In this document: in pieces, positions 6,263 through 6,659 of the stretch
How the letters are laid out: each line of letters opens with the position of its first letter
How positions within the stretch are numbered: position 1 is the first letter of the stretch
From: Pseudomonadota bacterium
Lineage (GTDB): Bacteria; Pseudomonadota; Alphaproteobacteria; Micropepsales; Micropepsaceae
DNA length: 6,659 nt
Direction of reading: 5' to 3'
NCBI GenBank assembly: GCA_021817355.1
Contig: JAKAVI010000347.1
Coordinates: 1-6,659 of the forward strand
Position numbers and translations under genes: made by a program
The notes under the pieces: model-generated
What the model was told of the DNA's origin: nothing
The model's input: the letters and a program-made list of their open reading frames with translations, nothing else
Database searches by the model: none

Positions 6263-6500
6263 ACGCTTCCCATAACGTGCTGATGGTCAGCAGAAAACTG
6301 CCAGTGTGGAAAATCCACGAGGCCAACAAAAAGGCTAACAGCGCATTTTCTGTTGAAAACCTAGTCCTGGGCGTCCGCCATCTTTGCAACGCACTTTCCG
6401 TGTCCGACGAGAAGTTTGAAGTGACGAACAAGACCGATGCTGGCGTGCACAAGGGAAAACCCGGATGCGGCACGGCCCGAAAAGTACCTAGCGCTGGGTC
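6263..6500. other. Less GC-rich upstream region without a confident gene
   Basis: This stretch is less GC-rich than the rest of the window. A plus-strand frame of 75 codons (6277-6504) and minus-strand frames both stay open, but neither has a ribosome binding site or recognisable motif. None of the minus-strand frames shows the Gly-Gly motif missing from the nucleotidyltransferase. It presumably contains that gene's promoter, but no clear -35/-10 pair was found. Confidence 0.3.
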
Positions 6501-6659
6501 CTAGCCGCCCTTATTCATCGATGATACGTTGATTTGGCGTGGCGGGTCGTTTTTTCCGGCGCGCGCGCACGAACTCGCTGCGCCTGTTGCATCGCGATTT
6601 GAATCTGAGTGTTTCTTGAGGGTTTCAACGATGGGCACGGTGCGGCCACACGGCCGCGG
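6501..6659 (-). other. Possible 3' end of a gene entering from the right edge
   Basis: A minus-strand frame is open from the right edge to a TAG at 6503-6501, giving 52 codons that include RTVPIVETLKKHSDSNRDA. A second minus-strand frame is also open over most of this stretch, and the length is short for GC-rich DNA, so coding is uncertain. Other visible structure is a GC-alternating tract at 6561-6570 and the inverted repeat GCGGCC/GGCCGC (6642-6657) with a 4-bp loop. No family was recognised. Confidence 0.2.

Noticed and set aside
5720..6283. Plus-strand frame of 187 codons opposite the nucleotidyltransferase
   Set aside because: It is a shadow frame. The minus-strand product carries the conserved nucleotidyltransferase motifs.
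6277..6504. Plus-strand ORF of 75 codons divergent from the nucleotidyltransferase
   Set aside because: No ribosome binding site, no recognised motif, and AT-leaning codons unlike neighbouring genes. A real small gene cannot be excluded, but nothing supports it.
6540..6659. Right-edge sequence as an insertion-sequence terminus
   Set aside because: The GC-alternating tract and the GCGGCC/GGCCGC repeat look suggestive, but no matching opposite end, target duplication or transposase was found.

Overview
The window is GC-rich and looks like an accessory region of a proteobacterium, most likely an alphaproteobacterium (sphingomonad- or rhizobium-like). That guess rests on base composition, codon use and gene content, not on a phylogenetic marker. 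It has two halves of different character.

Left half (1-3735, minus strand): a compact, intact catabolic operon read right to left. A class III (CaiB/BaiF) CoA-transferase comes first, then an acyl-CoA dehydrogenase, a crotonase-fold enoyl-CoA hydratase/isomerase-like protein, and an alpha/beta hydrolase that runs off the left edge. The first three genes overlap or abut (TGA/ATG 2 bp apart, then TGATG). The last is 13 bp downstream, with a strong ribosome binding site starting in the preceding stop codon. The set suggests that a carboxylic acid is activated by CoA transfer, desaturated, then hydrated, isomerised or rearranged, with a hydrolase acting on an ester, lactone, thioester or C-C bond. 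The substrate cannot be read from the sequence.

Middle (3736-4164): a short AT-rich divergent intergenic region, then the remains of an IclR-type regulator on the plus strand. Only its DNA-binding head is recognisable. It is frameshifted and lost after the helix-turn-helix. A 16-bp near-palindrome lies just past the point where homology stops, followed by 160 bp of apparently non-coding DNA with two small inverted repeats.

Right half (4165-6659, minus strand): debris of accessory or mobile DNA. One gene of about 267 codons is broken by three single-base frameshifts but can be threaded back into one protein of unknown function. Next is a 176-codon ORF whose last quarter resembles the C-terminal tail of ArdC-type antirestriction proteins without their metallopeptidase core. 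It sits 14 bp downstream of an AbiEii-like nucleotidyltransferase that lacks the usual N-terminal glycine-rich motif and has Asn where a second metal-binding Asp is expected. The last 400 bp hold no confident gene. The picture is an intact catabolic operon whose local regulator was destroyed where it meets decaying horizontally acquired DNA. No CRISPR array, tRNA, rRNA or complete transposase was seen.
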